From Bacteroidales bacterium M6 (GTDB taxonomy: Bacteria; Bacteroidota; Bacteroidia; Bacteroidales; Muribaculaceae), in the NCBI GenBank assembly GCA_001689485.1, contig LUJQ01000029.1, forward strand, positions 19,177-63,251: a stretch of DNA of 44,075 nucleotides. The letters run 5' to 3'. Shown here piece by piece: positions 25,330-33,170 of this stretch (the first letter of the stretch is position 1; every line of letters begins with the position of its first letter). Below the pieces are notes generated by a model. The model had not been told where the DNA came from and did not search any database. It worked only from the letters and a program-made list of their open reading frames with translations. Position numbers and translations under genes: made by a program.

Positions 25330-25776
25330 ATGCGCACCGCCCTTTTCGCCGGATCGTTCGACCCCTTTACCATCGGTCACAAATCAATCGTTGACCGCGC
25401 CCTCGGCCTTTTCGATGAAATCGTCATAGGGATAGGTATAAACTCCTCGAAAAAACCTTGGCAGGCTGTAGAAGAGAGGGAGCAGGCAATACGCCGTCTT
25501 TATGCCGGGGAGCCACGGGTGAAAGTAACCAGGTTTACAGGACTGACCGTAGAGGCGGCACGCAACGTAGGCGCACAATTCCTGCTGCGCGGCGTGCGCT
25601 CCGTGACCGATTTCGAGTATGAGCGCCAGCTGGCCGACATAAACCGCAACATTTCAGGGCTTGAATCTGTTTTAATTTATGCATTGCCCGAACTGGCATC
25701 CATCAGCTCTTCGATGGTAAGGGAACTGGCATCGTTCGGAGTCGACATAACCCCATACCTACCTCAAAACCAATAA
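25330..25776 (+). CDS. coaD: Phosphopantetheine adenylyltransferase
   Basis: A 148-residue enzyme that makes dephospho-CoA from 4'-phosphopantetheine and ATP, the penultimate step of CoA synthesis. It has the nucleotidyltransferase motif GSFDPFTIGH (residues 8-17), LLRGVRSVTDFEYE and ISSSMVRELA, the ISSTxxR-type ATP site. A little short of the usual 155-165 but with all motifs present. The next gene starts 5 nt after the stop; translation coupling is likely. Confidence 0.96.
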   Translation: MRTALFAGSFDPFTIGHKSIVDRALGLFDEIVIGIGINSSKKPWQAVEEREQAIRRLYAGEPRVKVTRFTGLTVEAARNVGAQFLLRGVRSVTDFEYERQLADINRNISGLESVLIYALPELASISSSMVRELASFGVDITPYLPQNQ

Positions 25777-25781
25777 AATCA

Positions 25782-27449
25782 ATGAAACGTTTCACACTAT
25801 TTATAACCATACTGCTGCCATTCCTGGCAAATGCCGCCAAAAACGAAGGCGACACATTCAAATTCCCGGCCGACCGCAAGTTGCTCACAGCCGAGCAGCT
25901 CATCGAGCGCTACTATGTCGACAATGTGGACGCCGACAAGATGGTGCAGGATGCAATAGTGGCCATGCTGAAAACCCTCGACCCCCACTCCACCTACTCC
26001 GACCCGGAAGAGACAAAGGAGCTTACCACCCCGCTCGAAGGTAACTTCAGCGGCATAGGCATACAGTTCAACATGCTTAACGACACCCTGTTCGTCATTC
26101 AGACAACCTCAGGGGGGCCGTCGGAAAAAGTCGGCATCCTTCCAGGCGACCGCATCCTTTCGGCAGGCGATTCAATCATATCGGGTGTCAAGAGCCCCAA
26201 CTCACGCATCATAAAAATCCTCCGAGGCCCAAAAGGCTCGAAAGTCGACCTCAAAGTGATGCGCCGGGGTGAGAAAGAACCCATCGATTTCAGCATCGTG
26301 CGCGACGACATACCCATCTACAGTATCGACGCATCATATATGGCCGACCCGCAAACCGGCTATATACGCATATCGCGGTTTGCCGAGGAAACCGATGCCG
26401 AATTCCGCAAAGCCGTGGCCGGACTGCGGAAACAGGGCATGAAAAACCTCGTAATCGACGTTTCCGACAACGGGGGCGGCTACCTTAATGCAGCCCACCA
26501 GCTGGCCTCACATTTCCTGAAATTCGATGATGTGGTGGTCTACACCGACGCCCCTAAAATGGGAACCACCATCTACCGTGTCGAAAAATCAGGCGACCTC
26601 CAGGACGGAAAACTCGTAATCCTCGCCAACCAATACTCCGCATCGGCCAGCGAAATCCTCGCCGGGGCAGTGCAGGACAATGACCGTGGACTCATCGTGG
26701 GACGCCGCACCTTCGGCAAAGGGCTGGTGCAACGCCCGTTCCCCTTCCCCGACGGATCGATGATACGCCTTACCGTATCAAAATACTACACCCCTGCCGG
26801 ACGATGCATCCAAAAACCATATGAGGCAGGCGACGAGGAAGAATATCGCAAAGACATGCTTCACAGATATGAGGCAGGGGAATTCTCGTCGGAAGACTCC
26901 ATACAACTCCCCGATTCCCTCCGATATTCCACAATCCGCAACAAACGCCCCGTTTACGGAGGCGGGGGCATCATGCCCGACCTTTTCGTGCCAATCGACA
27001 CAGCCGGTTACTCCGACTACTACCGCGACCTCGTGGCCAAAGGGATACTCAACCGGTTCAGCATAACCTATGTCGACAACCATCGGAAACACCTGGGCAC
27101 CCTCTACCCCACCGAACAGAAATTTATCGACGGTTTCAAGGTAACCGACGCCATGATGTCGGAAGTGGTGGCAATGGGTGTTGCCGACAGTGTGAAATTC
27201 GACCAGGCCGGATTCGACCGCTCGCGGCTCACTATGGAAACCATTATAAAAGGCATAATCGGCCGCGACCTCTTTGAAACCTCCACTTATTTCAAAGTGG
27301 TCAACCCGGTTCTAAACCCCATATACCGCGAAGGGATGCTCCTGATCAACAACGATGAGCGCTACAACCGCCTCCTCCGCGAAGGCCGTGCAACCAAGAT
27401 GAAACACCAAAGTAAGCCGCAGGATACTGACCGGCAATCTGCATCTTGA
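25782..27449 (+). CDS. S41 family C-terminal processing protease
   Basis: A 555-residue exported serine protease: signal peptide MKRFTLFITILLPFLANAA, a PDZ domain at about residues 90-165 (FSGIGIQFNMLNDTLFVI, GILPGDRILSAGDSI), and the tail-specific protease domain with nucleophile Ser in NQYSASASEILAGAVQD and the general-base lysine in RTFGKGLVQ. It probably trims C-termini of periplasmic or envelope proteins. The C-terminal 150 residues are a Bacteroidales-type extension. Operon with coaD. Confidence 0.9.
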   Translation: MKRFTLFITILLPFLANAAKNEGDTFKFPADRKLLTAEQLIERYYVDNVDADKMVQDAIVAMLKTLDPHSTYSDPEETKELTTPLEGNFSGIGIQFNMLNDTLFVIQTTSGGPSEKVGILPGDRILSAGDSIISGVKSPNSRIIKILRGPKGSKVDLKVMRRGEKEPIDFSIVRDDIPIYSIDASYMADPQTGYIRISRFAEETDAEFRKAVAGLRKQGMKNLVIDVSDNGGGYLNAAHQLASHFLKFDDVVVYTDAPKMGTTIYRVEKSGDLQDGKLVILANQYSASASEILAGAVQDNDRGLIVGRRTFGKGLVQRPFPFPDGSMIRLTVSKYYTPAGRCIQKPYEAGDEEEYRKDMLHRYEAGEFSSEDSIQLPDSLRYSTIRNKRPVYGGGGIMPDLFVPIDTAGYSDYYRDLVAKGILNRFSITYVDNHRKHLGTLYPTEQKFIDGFKVTDAMMSEVVAMGVADSVKFDQAGFDRSRLTMETIIKGIIGRDLFETSTYFKVVNPVLNPIYREGMLLINNDERYNRLLREGRATKMKHQSKPQDTDRQSAS

Positions 27450-27518
27450 AATCCCAATAAACGTTAACGCCACCCCACTTTGAGGCGTTTATGACAATCT
27501 GTATCCATCCGAAAACGC

Positions 27519-27526
27519 TAACTTTG
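27519..27526 (+). promoter_or_regulatory. Acyl-CoA ligase -7 element
   Basis: TAACTTTG, 43 nt before the ligase ATG; no clear -33. An AACGCC/GGCGTT hairpin lies upstream and may end the protease transcript. Confidence 0.5.
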
Positions 27527-27568
27527 CACCGCAAAAACGAATATCGACATAATCTCTCCCCATAAATT

Positions 27569-29371
27569 ATGCCAAACATTCTGACAACATTAATCGACCG
27601 ACAGTCGAAAAAATATGCCGACCGCCCCGCAGTCTTCCATCGCGATGGCTCAGGCAACTGGAAACCCTATACCTGGAATGAAATCGCCGAAATGACGGCA
27701 AACGCCGCAGGGGCAATGGAAATCCTCGGATTGAAGGAAACACAGAAAATAGCGGTTTTCTCCGCAAACAACCCGTTCATCCTCATAACCGATTTCGCAG
27801 CATTCGCAAACAGAATCGTGCCTGTGTCGATTTATGCGACCTCCTCCGAGCAACAGGTGGAATATATCGTGCGCGATGCCGAGGCCGAATTCATCTTCGT
27901 AGGCGACCAAAGCCAATACGATATCGCCCGTAAGGTCGCGGCCAAAGTCCCGGCATTGCGACAGATTGTCACATATACCGACATCACCCGCGACGACTCC
28001 GACCACTCCACCATGACATTCCAACAGTTCATGCGCCTTGGAGCATGCGCGTCGGAAGCATGCCGTGGGGAAGTGGCACGCCGCACCGCCGCTGCCACAC
28101 CCGACGATATTGCCACGCTGCTTTACACTTCGGGGACGACAGGCGATCCAAAAGGGGCAATCCTGCCGCATTCATGCTTCGACGCAGCAATCGAGATACA
28201 TCACCGACGCCTCACATCGCTATCCGATGCCGACACGTCGCTATGCTTCCTCCCGTTGAGCCATATTTTCGAAAAGGCATGGACATATTTCGCACTCGAC
28301 TGCGGAATACGCGTCTACGTAAACGCCGACCCCAAGGAGATACAGAACACAATCCGCGAAGTGCGCCCCACATGCATGTGTGCAGTGCCACGTTTTTGGG
28401 AAAAAGCCTATGCGGCCATACAGGAAAAGATGAGCCGTATGAAACCCGTGAGCCGGTGGATGTGCGCCCGTGCCCTCTCGGTAGGACGCCGACGCAACCT
28501 CGACTACGTGCGCACCGGGCAACGTGTCCCACGTCTGCTCGAAATGCAATACCGTTTCTTCAACAAACGCGTATTCAACAAAGTGCAACGCATCATGGGC
28601 ATTGAACACGGCAACATATTCCCTACTGCCGGTGCCCCGCTAAGCCCTGCCATCACGGAATTTTTCCGCGCCATGGGTGTACCCATCGTAATAGGCTACG
28701 GCCTGTCGGAAACCACAGCCACCGTAAGCTGTTTCCCCGATGAAAATTACGAAATAGGCACCGTCGGGACTGTGCTCCCCGGCATCGAGGTTAAAATCGG
28801 CGCCGACAACGAAATCCTGGTAAAAAGCCCTACGGTGATGCGCGGCTACTATAACAAGCCCGAAGAAACAGCCGCCGTGTTCACCCCCGACGGATTCTTC
28901 CGCACCGGCGACGCCGGATATTTCGACCAACAAGGCGCCCTGGTGCTGACCGAACGCATCAAGGACCTTTTCAAAACCTCAAACGGGAAATATATCGCCC
29001 CGCAGGCAATCGAAAGCCGCCTCGGCGAGGATAAATACATCGAGCAGGTGGCCGTGATAGGCGATAACCGCAAATTCGTCACAGCAATCATAGTGCCTGC
29101 AATCGAAGCCCTGAAAGAATATGCCAGCCGGAAAAAAATCCGTTACCGCAACCTTGACGAGCTGCTTTCCAACCCGCGTGTACGCGAGCTGATAGGCAAC
29201 CGTATCGAAGCATTGCAGGAAGGACTCGCATCGTTTGAGAAAATAAAGAAGTTCACCCTTCTCCCGAAAGAATTCACAATGGAGGCAGGCGAACTCACCA
29301 ACACCCTCAAAATCCGCCGTCCGGTAATCAACCGTCATTACGCCTCGCAAATCGAGGCCATGTATGCCTGA
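27569..29371 (+). CDS. Long-chain acyl-CoA ligase (AMP-binding)
   Basis: A 600-residue ANL-family enzyme activating a carboxylic acid to acyl-AMP and then acyl-CoA. It has the P-loop LLYTSGTTGDPKGAILPH near residue 185, SHIFEKAW, the adenine motif GYGLSETTATVSCF near 375, FFRTGDAGYFD and ERIKDLFKTSNGKYIAPQ with the conserved lysine region. Best match is to long-chain fatty-acid CoA ligases (FadD/AAE15 type), common in Bacteroidales. No membrane segment. Alone in its transcript with a -7 element upstream. Confidence 0.9.
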   Translation: MPNILTTLIDRQSKKYADRPAVFHRDGSGNWKPYTWNEIAEMTANAAGAMEILGLKETQKIAVFSANNPFILITDFAAFANRIVPVSIYATSSEQQVEYIVRDAEAEFIFVGDQSQYDIARKVAAKVPALRQIVTYTDITRDDSDHSTMTFQQFMRLGACASEACRGEVARRTAAATPDDIATLLYTSGTTGDPKGAILPHSCFDAAIEIHHRRLTSLSDADTSLCFLPLSHIFEKAWTYFALDCGIRVYVNADPKEIQNTIREVRPTCMCAVPRFWEKAYAAIQEKMSRMKPVSRWMCARALSVGRRRNLDYVRTGQRVPRLLEMQYRFFNKRVFNKVQRIMGIEHGNIFPTAGAPLSPAITEFFRAMGVPIVIGYGLSETTATVSCFPDENYEIGTVGTVLPGIEVKIGADNEILVKSPTVMRGYYNKPEETAAVFTPDGFFRTGDAGYFDQQGALVLTERIKDLFKTSNGKYIAPQAIESRLGEDKYIEQVAVIGDNRKFVTAIIVPAIEALKEYASRKKIRYRNLDELLSNPRVRELIGNRIEALQEGLASFEKIKKFTLLPKEFTMEAGELTNTLKIRRPVINRHYASQIEAMYA

Positions 29372-29380
29372 AAAAGAAGT

Positions 29381-29412
29381 TTTGTCAGAATCCCGATAAA
29401 TTACTAATTTTG
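29381..29412 (+). promoter_or_regulatory. Promoter of the small exported protein
   Basis: Exact consensus: TTTG (29381-29384), 20-nt spacer, TAATTTTG (29405-29412). It starts 10 nt after the ligase stop, so the small gene has its own transcript. Confidence 0.75.
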
Positions 29413-29435
29413 TAAGTTCACCGACAAACCATTAC

Positions 29436-29762
29436 ATGCGCAAACTCCTGGTTACACTCATACTCGCCGTGACAGCCGCCGCTGGCAGCCTTGCCGCCAA
29501 TTCCCCGCAATGGGAAGAGGTGACAGCGCCGACACCCGCCGTCACAAAGGATATGGGGCAGGAAACAGAAACCGAGATAGTGGTTCGCGACGGCTACATC
29601 TACCTATGGAGCGACAAGCCGGTAACGGTCAAACTCTTCTCCATCCTCGGGCAGCTGATTTCGCAGGAAACCGTCAAACCGGGTCTCCACCGCATCCGCC
29701 TCGCCTCCCGAGGCATCTACATCCTCCGCGCAGGCACCACAACCCGCCGCATCACCATCTAA
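29436..29762 (+). CDS. Small exported protein made mostly of a type IX-like C-terminal tail
   Basis: A 108-residue protein: signal peptide (MRKLLVTLILAVTAAAGSLA), about 25 variable residues, then VRDGYIYLWSDKPVTVKLFSILGQLISQETVKPGLHRIRL and GIYILRAG...RRITI. This pattern of FxxLGQ, LxxGxHxI and GIYIL is that of Por-secretion (type IX) C-terminal domains, normally the last 80 residues of a large cargo. Here there is almost no cargo. Function unknown; it could be a free-standing beta-sandwich of the same fold. Confidence 0.7.
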   Translation: MRKLLVTLILAVTAAAGSLAANSPQWEEVTAPTPAVTKDMGQETETEIVVRDGYIYLWSDKPVTVKLFSILGQLISQETVKPGLHRIRLASRGIYILRAGTTTRRITI

Positions 29763-29771
29763 CCCCCCGTA

Positions 29772-29830
29772 GAGACGGGATAGCATCCCGTCTCACCCCG
29801 TCTCACCCCATCTCACATCCGTCTCTCACC
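29772..29830. repeat. Dispersed palindrome, copy 2, followed by degenerate tandem copies of its arm
   Basis: GAGACGGGAT (29772-29781) pairs with ATCCCGTCTC (29785-29794) around AGC. The right arm is then repeated as 10-nt units (TCTCACCCCG, TCTCACCCCA, TCTCACATCC) to about 29830, with weaker echoes to 29890. Copy 1 is at 17010-17034. It may also end the small-protein transcript. Confidence 0.7.
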
Positions 29831-29924
29831 CCACTCTACCACACCCCACAATCACATCACATCCAGTCTCACCACCACCCATCTCTCCCATATCACGCCA
29901 ACATTATCCCCGACATAAAACCAG

Positions 29925-29954
29925 AACAGGCACCGGCAAAAGCCGGTGCCTGTT
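29925..29954 (-). terminator. parB terminator (bidirectional)
   Basis: AACAGGCACCGGC (29925-29937) pairs with GCCGGTGCCTGTT (29942-29954), 13 bp with a 4-nt loop. It lies 24 nt past the parB stop between convergent genes. Confidence 0.7.
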
Positions 29955-29978
29955 TCATACCCATATATTCTCAATCCC

Positions 29979-30887
29979 TCACGCCCCTCCCTGCGCCAAG
30001 GAATCAAATTTGGAAATCAACCTTGCAAGTTCCTCCTCGCTACCGAACCTGAATGTAATCTGCCCCTTCCCATGGCGGTCGCATGAAAACTTCACAGGCG
30101 TTTGGAAAGCCGACGACAAATGTTTTTTCAACAGGTCGAAATCATGATTGCCTAACCGTCCACCGTTGTCAGCGGCATCATCAGCGGCCTCGGCCTCATC
30201 TTTTCTGCCTTTCCCTTCCTGGTAAGCCTTGACCAGCTCCTCTACCTTGCGAACAGACAGACCTTGCTTCAGGATTTCCTTATAAATTTTCAACTGCACG
30301 GACGGATTATCGACCGACAACAGCGCACGCGCATGCCCCATATCCACCCGTTTGTCACGCAGCCCGAGCTGCACCTCGGCGGGAAGCTTGAGCAACCGCA
30401 GGAAATTGGCCACAGTAGCCCGCTTCTTGCCGATACGCTCCGACAGGCGCTCTTGCGTCAGGCTATACTGGTCGATAAGCTTTTTGAAAGTCAGGGCTAT
30501 CTCGATAGCGTTTAAGTCCTCACGCTGGATATTCTCTATCAATGCCATTTCGGTCAGTTCCGCCTCGTTGGCAGTGCGTATATATGCCGGAACCGAAGTA
30601 AGCCCCGCACGCTGTGCTGCACGGTAGCGTCGCTCACCGGCAATAATCTGATAGCTGTCAGGCCCTGTTTTGCGCAGCGAAAGCGGCTGGATTATGCCAA
30701 GTTCGCGAATCGACGAGGCAAGCTCGTCAAGCGCCTCCTCATCGAAAGTTGTGCGCGGCTGTTCGGGATTGGGCGAAATCTGCGAAAGCTCGATGTCGTT
30801 AATGGCCGACGTTCCACGTGCAGGGGTATCGTCCATGGAAATCAACGAACCCAGGCCACGTCCCAAAGCGCTCCGATGTTGTGCCAT
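29979..30887 (-). CDS. parB: Chromosome partitioning protein ParB
   Basis: A 302-residue ParB/Spo0J protein, the CTP-dependent clamp that loads at parS and spreads. Visible: the N-terminal ParA-contact start (HRSALGRGLGSLI), the CTP-binding ParB/Sulfiredoxin domain with GERRYRAAQRAG near residue 85, the helix-turn-helix with LTQERLSERIGKKRATVANFLRLL near 150, and a C-terminal dimerisation domain after an alanine/aspartate-rich linker. It is 105 nt downstream of parA. Confidence 0.95.
   Translation of the reverse strand: MAQHRSALGRGLGSLISMDDTPARGTSAINDIELSQISPNPEQPRTTFDEEALDELASSIRELGIIQPLSLRKTGPDSYQIIAGERRYRAAQRAGLTSVPAYIRTANEAELTEMALIENIQREDLNAIEIALTFKKLIDQYSLTQERLSERIGKKRATVANFLRLLKLPAEVQLGLRDKRVDMGHARALLSVDNPSVQLKIYKEILKQGLSVRKVEELVKAYQEGKGRKDEAEAADDAADNGGRLGNHDFDLLKKHLSSAFQTPVKFSCDRHGKGQITFRFGSEEELARLISKFDSLAQGGA
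30810..30825. promoter_or_regulatory. Degenerate parS-like site inside parB
   Basis: CGTTCCACGTGCAGGG shares the core GTTCCACGTG with the parS consensus TGTTnCACGTGAAACA but its right half has decayed. A parS near parAB would be expected; this one is weak. Confidence 0.2.
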
Positions 30888-30992
30888 AGTATATTCTGTC
30901 AGTTAGATGGTTTTTAATAAAATCTGTCACATCCCGGCTGTCCAAGGGCATGTGCAGGGTTCTCCCCCCTTTGTCAAACGCCCTTTCAACAG

Positions 30993-31754
30993 TCAGTGTT
31001 TGGTTACAAGTTCTTTGGCGAGGGCGATATGCGAAGTCGCGCCACGGCTTTCAGGGTCATAAAGCAATGCCGGAAGCCCGTGCGAAGGAGCCTCGCTCAA
31101 ACGTATATTACGGGGAATCACGGTGTTGAACACCATATCGCCAAAGTGGCTTTTCAGCTCCTCGTAAATCTGGTTGGCCAGGCGCAGACGCGCATCATAC
31201 ATCGTGAGAAGGAACCCCTCTATTTCAAGCCCGGGATTCAGTTTCGACTTGATGATGCGGATGGTGTTAAGCAATTTGCTGATTCCCTCCAATGCGAAAT
31301 ATTCCGCCTGCACAGGGATAATTACCGAATCGGCAGCCGTAAGGGCGTTGACCGTTATCAGCCCCAGCGAAGGCGAACAGTCAATCAGCACATAGTCATA
31401 TTTAGGCGCCACGGCACCCAACAGACGCGCCATCACCTTTTCCCTGTCAGGCTTGTTAATCAGCTCAAGCTCGGCACCGGCAAGGTCGATACGCGACCCT
31501 ACGAGGTCGAGACCTTCGACACATGTAGCAACCTGCGACCCGTCGACAGGATACTCATCGACCAGGCATTCATAAATCGACGACTGCATCTCCCTGGGGT
31601 CGATACCGTAGCCCGATGTTGCGTTAGCCTGGGGGTCGGCATCAATTATAAGCACACGCTTCCCAAGCTTGGCAAGCGATGCAGCAAGATTGATGGTGGT
31701 GGTGGTTTTTCCCACCCCCCCCTTCTGATTTGCTATTGCGATGATTTTACCCAT
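30993..31754 (-). CDS. parA: Chromosome partitioning ATPase ParA/Soj
   Basis: A 253-residue ATPase with the deviant Walker A KGGVGKTTTTINLAASLA at residues 10-27, DADPQANAT near 40, and the Walker B YDYVLIDCSPSLGLIT near 113. No N-terminal DNA-binding extension, so chromosomal Soj type rather than plasmid type Ia. It works with ParB on the nucleoid. Promoter on the minus strand at 31778-31810. Confidence 0.95.
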   Translation of the reverse strand: MGKIIAIANQKGGVGKTTTTINLAASLAKLGKRVLIIDADPQANATSGYGIDPREMQSSIYECLVDEYPVDGSQVATCVEGLDLVGSRIDLAGAELELINKPDREKVMARLLGAVAPKYDYVLIDCSPSLGLITVNALTAADSVIIPVQAEYFALEGISKLLNTIRIIKSKLNPGLEIEGFLLTMYDARLRLANQIYEELKSHFGDMVFNTVIPRNIRLSEAPSHGLPALLYDPESRGATSHIALAKELVTKH

Positions 31755-31777
31755 TTCAGTTCACTGTTTGTTTGATG

Positions 31778-31810
31778 CAAAGTAACGGATTTCCAGCGGT
31801 TGGCGCAAAA
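31778..31810 (-). promoter_or_regulatory. parA promoter
   Basis: Minus strand -33 TTTG (31810-31807), 21-nt spacer, -7 TTACTTTG (31785-31778; one base off consensus). The leader would be about 20 nt. Confidence 0.55.
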
Positions 31811-31835
31811 ATTCAGCCCCCATTTCAAACCGATT

Positions 31836-31868
31836 TGTTGATAACTGACACCTATTGTTGATAACTGC
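31836..31868. repeat. Two 13-bp direct repeats (TTGTTGATAACTG) upstream of parA, DnaA-box-like
   Basis: Identical copies at 31836-31848 and 31856-31868, exactly 20 bp apart. On the minus strand each contains TTATCAACA, one base from the DnaA box TTATCCACA. They lie just upstream of the parA -33, where a regulator would bind. Confidence 0.6.
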
Positions 31869-32012
31869 CGGCACCCGCAAGCCTGCAAGCCGGAAGCGCA
31901 ATCAGCCCCAGACAGGCAGGCGTGCCGTGTCACACCGCCACATCACCACAGACCCGCCCTTCAAAGGCTTCACTATTAGGGATTGCCTTATTGGCTTACA
32001 ACATCTTTTGCG

Positions 32013-32020
32013 TATCTTTG
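32013..32020 (+). promoter_or_regulatory. surE -7 element
   Basis: TATCTTTG, only 4 nt before the surE ATG at 32025. If it is used at the normal distance, the transcript starts at or next to the start codon. Confidence 0.5.
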
Positions 32021-32024
32021 TACC

Positions 32025-32786
32025 ATGAAACCACTTATTCTTATTACCAACGACGACAGCATCGAGGCCAAGGGACTGCGCCACCTCGTTGATTGTGTGC
32101 GCACCATGGGCGACATATATGTCGTGGCTCCCAACCAGCCCCACTCCGGGCAATCGTCGGCTTTTACCGTCAACGCGCCACTGCGCATCATAGAGCACCC
32201 CGACTATAACGACGCCGTGATGCGGTCAGTCACAGGCACACCTGTCGATTGTGTGAAACTTGCCATGCACCATGTGCTTCCGCGACGCCCCGACATCATC
32301 CTGTCAGGTATCAACCACGGCTCAAATGCCGGGAACTCGATAATATATTCAGGCACTATGGGTGCCGCACTCGAAGGGTGTATGCTGGGAATCCCATCCG
32401 TAGGCTATTCCTTGCTCCACCATTCGCTGAAAGCCGACTTTTCGGAATGCACACCCTATATCACCGATATAACCGGACGGGTTATGGCCGAAGGCCTCCC
32501 CGACGGGGTCTGCCTGAACGTCAATTTCCCTGCAAAGGTAAAAATCGAGGGAGCTAAAGTGGTGCGTGCGGCACGCAGCCACTGGACAGAGGAATATCAG
32601 GAATACACCGACCCGCATGGCAAACCGTTTTTCTGGCTGACCGGCCGCATAATCAACGAAGAGCCTGAAAATGCCGATACCGACCTATATTGGCTCGACC
32701 GGCACTTCGCCACAATAGTCCCGGCACGCGCAGACCAAAATGCCACCGATGCCATCAACGATATAAGTTCCCTGCTGAACCTGTAA
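32025..32786 (+). CDS. surE: 5'/3'-nucleotidase SurE
   Basis: A 253-residue metal-dependent nucleoside-monophosphate phosphatase. It starts with KPLILITNDDSIEAKGLR, including the metal-binding Asp pair, then VVAPNQPHSGQSSAFT and SGINHGSNAGNSIIYSGTMGAALEG. Length is normal. ATG 32025 is chosen because the longer frame (31983) begins upstream of the -7 element and adds non-conserved residues. Divergent from parA across 270 nt. lpxB, the usual downstream partner in Bacteroides, is not here. Confidence 0.93.
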   Translation: MKPLILITNDDSIEAKGLRHLVDCVRTMGDIYVVAPNQPHSGQSSAFTVNAPLRIIEHPDYNDAVMRSVTGTPVDCVKLAMHHVLPRRPDIILSGINHGSNAGNSIIYSGTMGAALEGCMLGIPSVGYSLLHHSLKADFSECTPYITDITGRVMAEGLPDGVCLNVNFPAKVKIEGAKVVRAARSHWTEEYQEYTDPHGKPFFWLTGRIINEEPENADTDLYWLDRHFATIVPARADQNATDAINDISSLLNL

Positions 32787-33170
32787 ATGCCCTTTTAACA
32801 AATAACGGGGTAAGCCTGTTTTAAATTTATTTGCATTTATCGCAGCATATTGGCGTCAATTTTGCACAAATTTGCAATTTGGCGCCAATTATAACATTAG
32901 TTCACGAAATTACACAAACTTTTCCACAGAAATAATTTTGCAATCGGAAAGTTATGCGTACTTTTACGCCAGTTTTCCGCGACTTACCCGAACAACAAAT
33001 TTTCACATTTCAAAAAACAACCGCTTTCCCGGCGGGATGCCGTGAAAATCAGAGAGGTGTACAAAGCCGCGCCCTTCCAGCCATTATGCAGCCCATTACC
33101 CAAACGTCTGCATAATCCAACAACTCCAGACAAAGAACACAAAACATTATTTAAACTTACACAACTAAAA
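32787..33170. other. 384-nt AT-rich intergenic region with ino1 leader
   Basis: Contains an ATTGGCG/CGCCAAT inverted repeat flanking TTGCA...TGCAA near 32850-32890, a DnaA-box-like TTTTCCACA (32920-32928), candidate -7 elements TAATTTTG (32933-32940) and TACTTTTA (32959-32966), and a 9-bp hairpin (33083-33116). No reliable coding frame; the open frame from 33042 is only an upstream extension of ino1. Confidence 0.7.
33083..33116 (+). promoter_or_regulatory. Hairpin in the ino1 leader
   Basis: ATTATGCAG (33083-33091) pairs perfectly with CTGCATAAT (33108-33116) around a 16-nt loop, 54 nt before the ino1 ATG. No T-run follows, so an RNA regulatory or stability element is more likely than a terminator. 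Confidence 0.4.

Noticed and set aside
30810..30825. A firm parS site
   Set aside because: Only one half matches the consensus; a single degenerate site inside parB is not convincing, so it is listed with low confidence only.
33042..33170. A 43-codon N-terminal extension of inositol-3-phosphate synthase
   Set aside because: The residues are not conserved and the stretch contains the leader hairpin; ATG 33171 fits the family.
31755..33170. Chromosomal origin of replication
   Set aside because: Three scattered DnaA-box-like sequences without a cluster, an AT-rich unwinding element or dnaA nearby are not enough.
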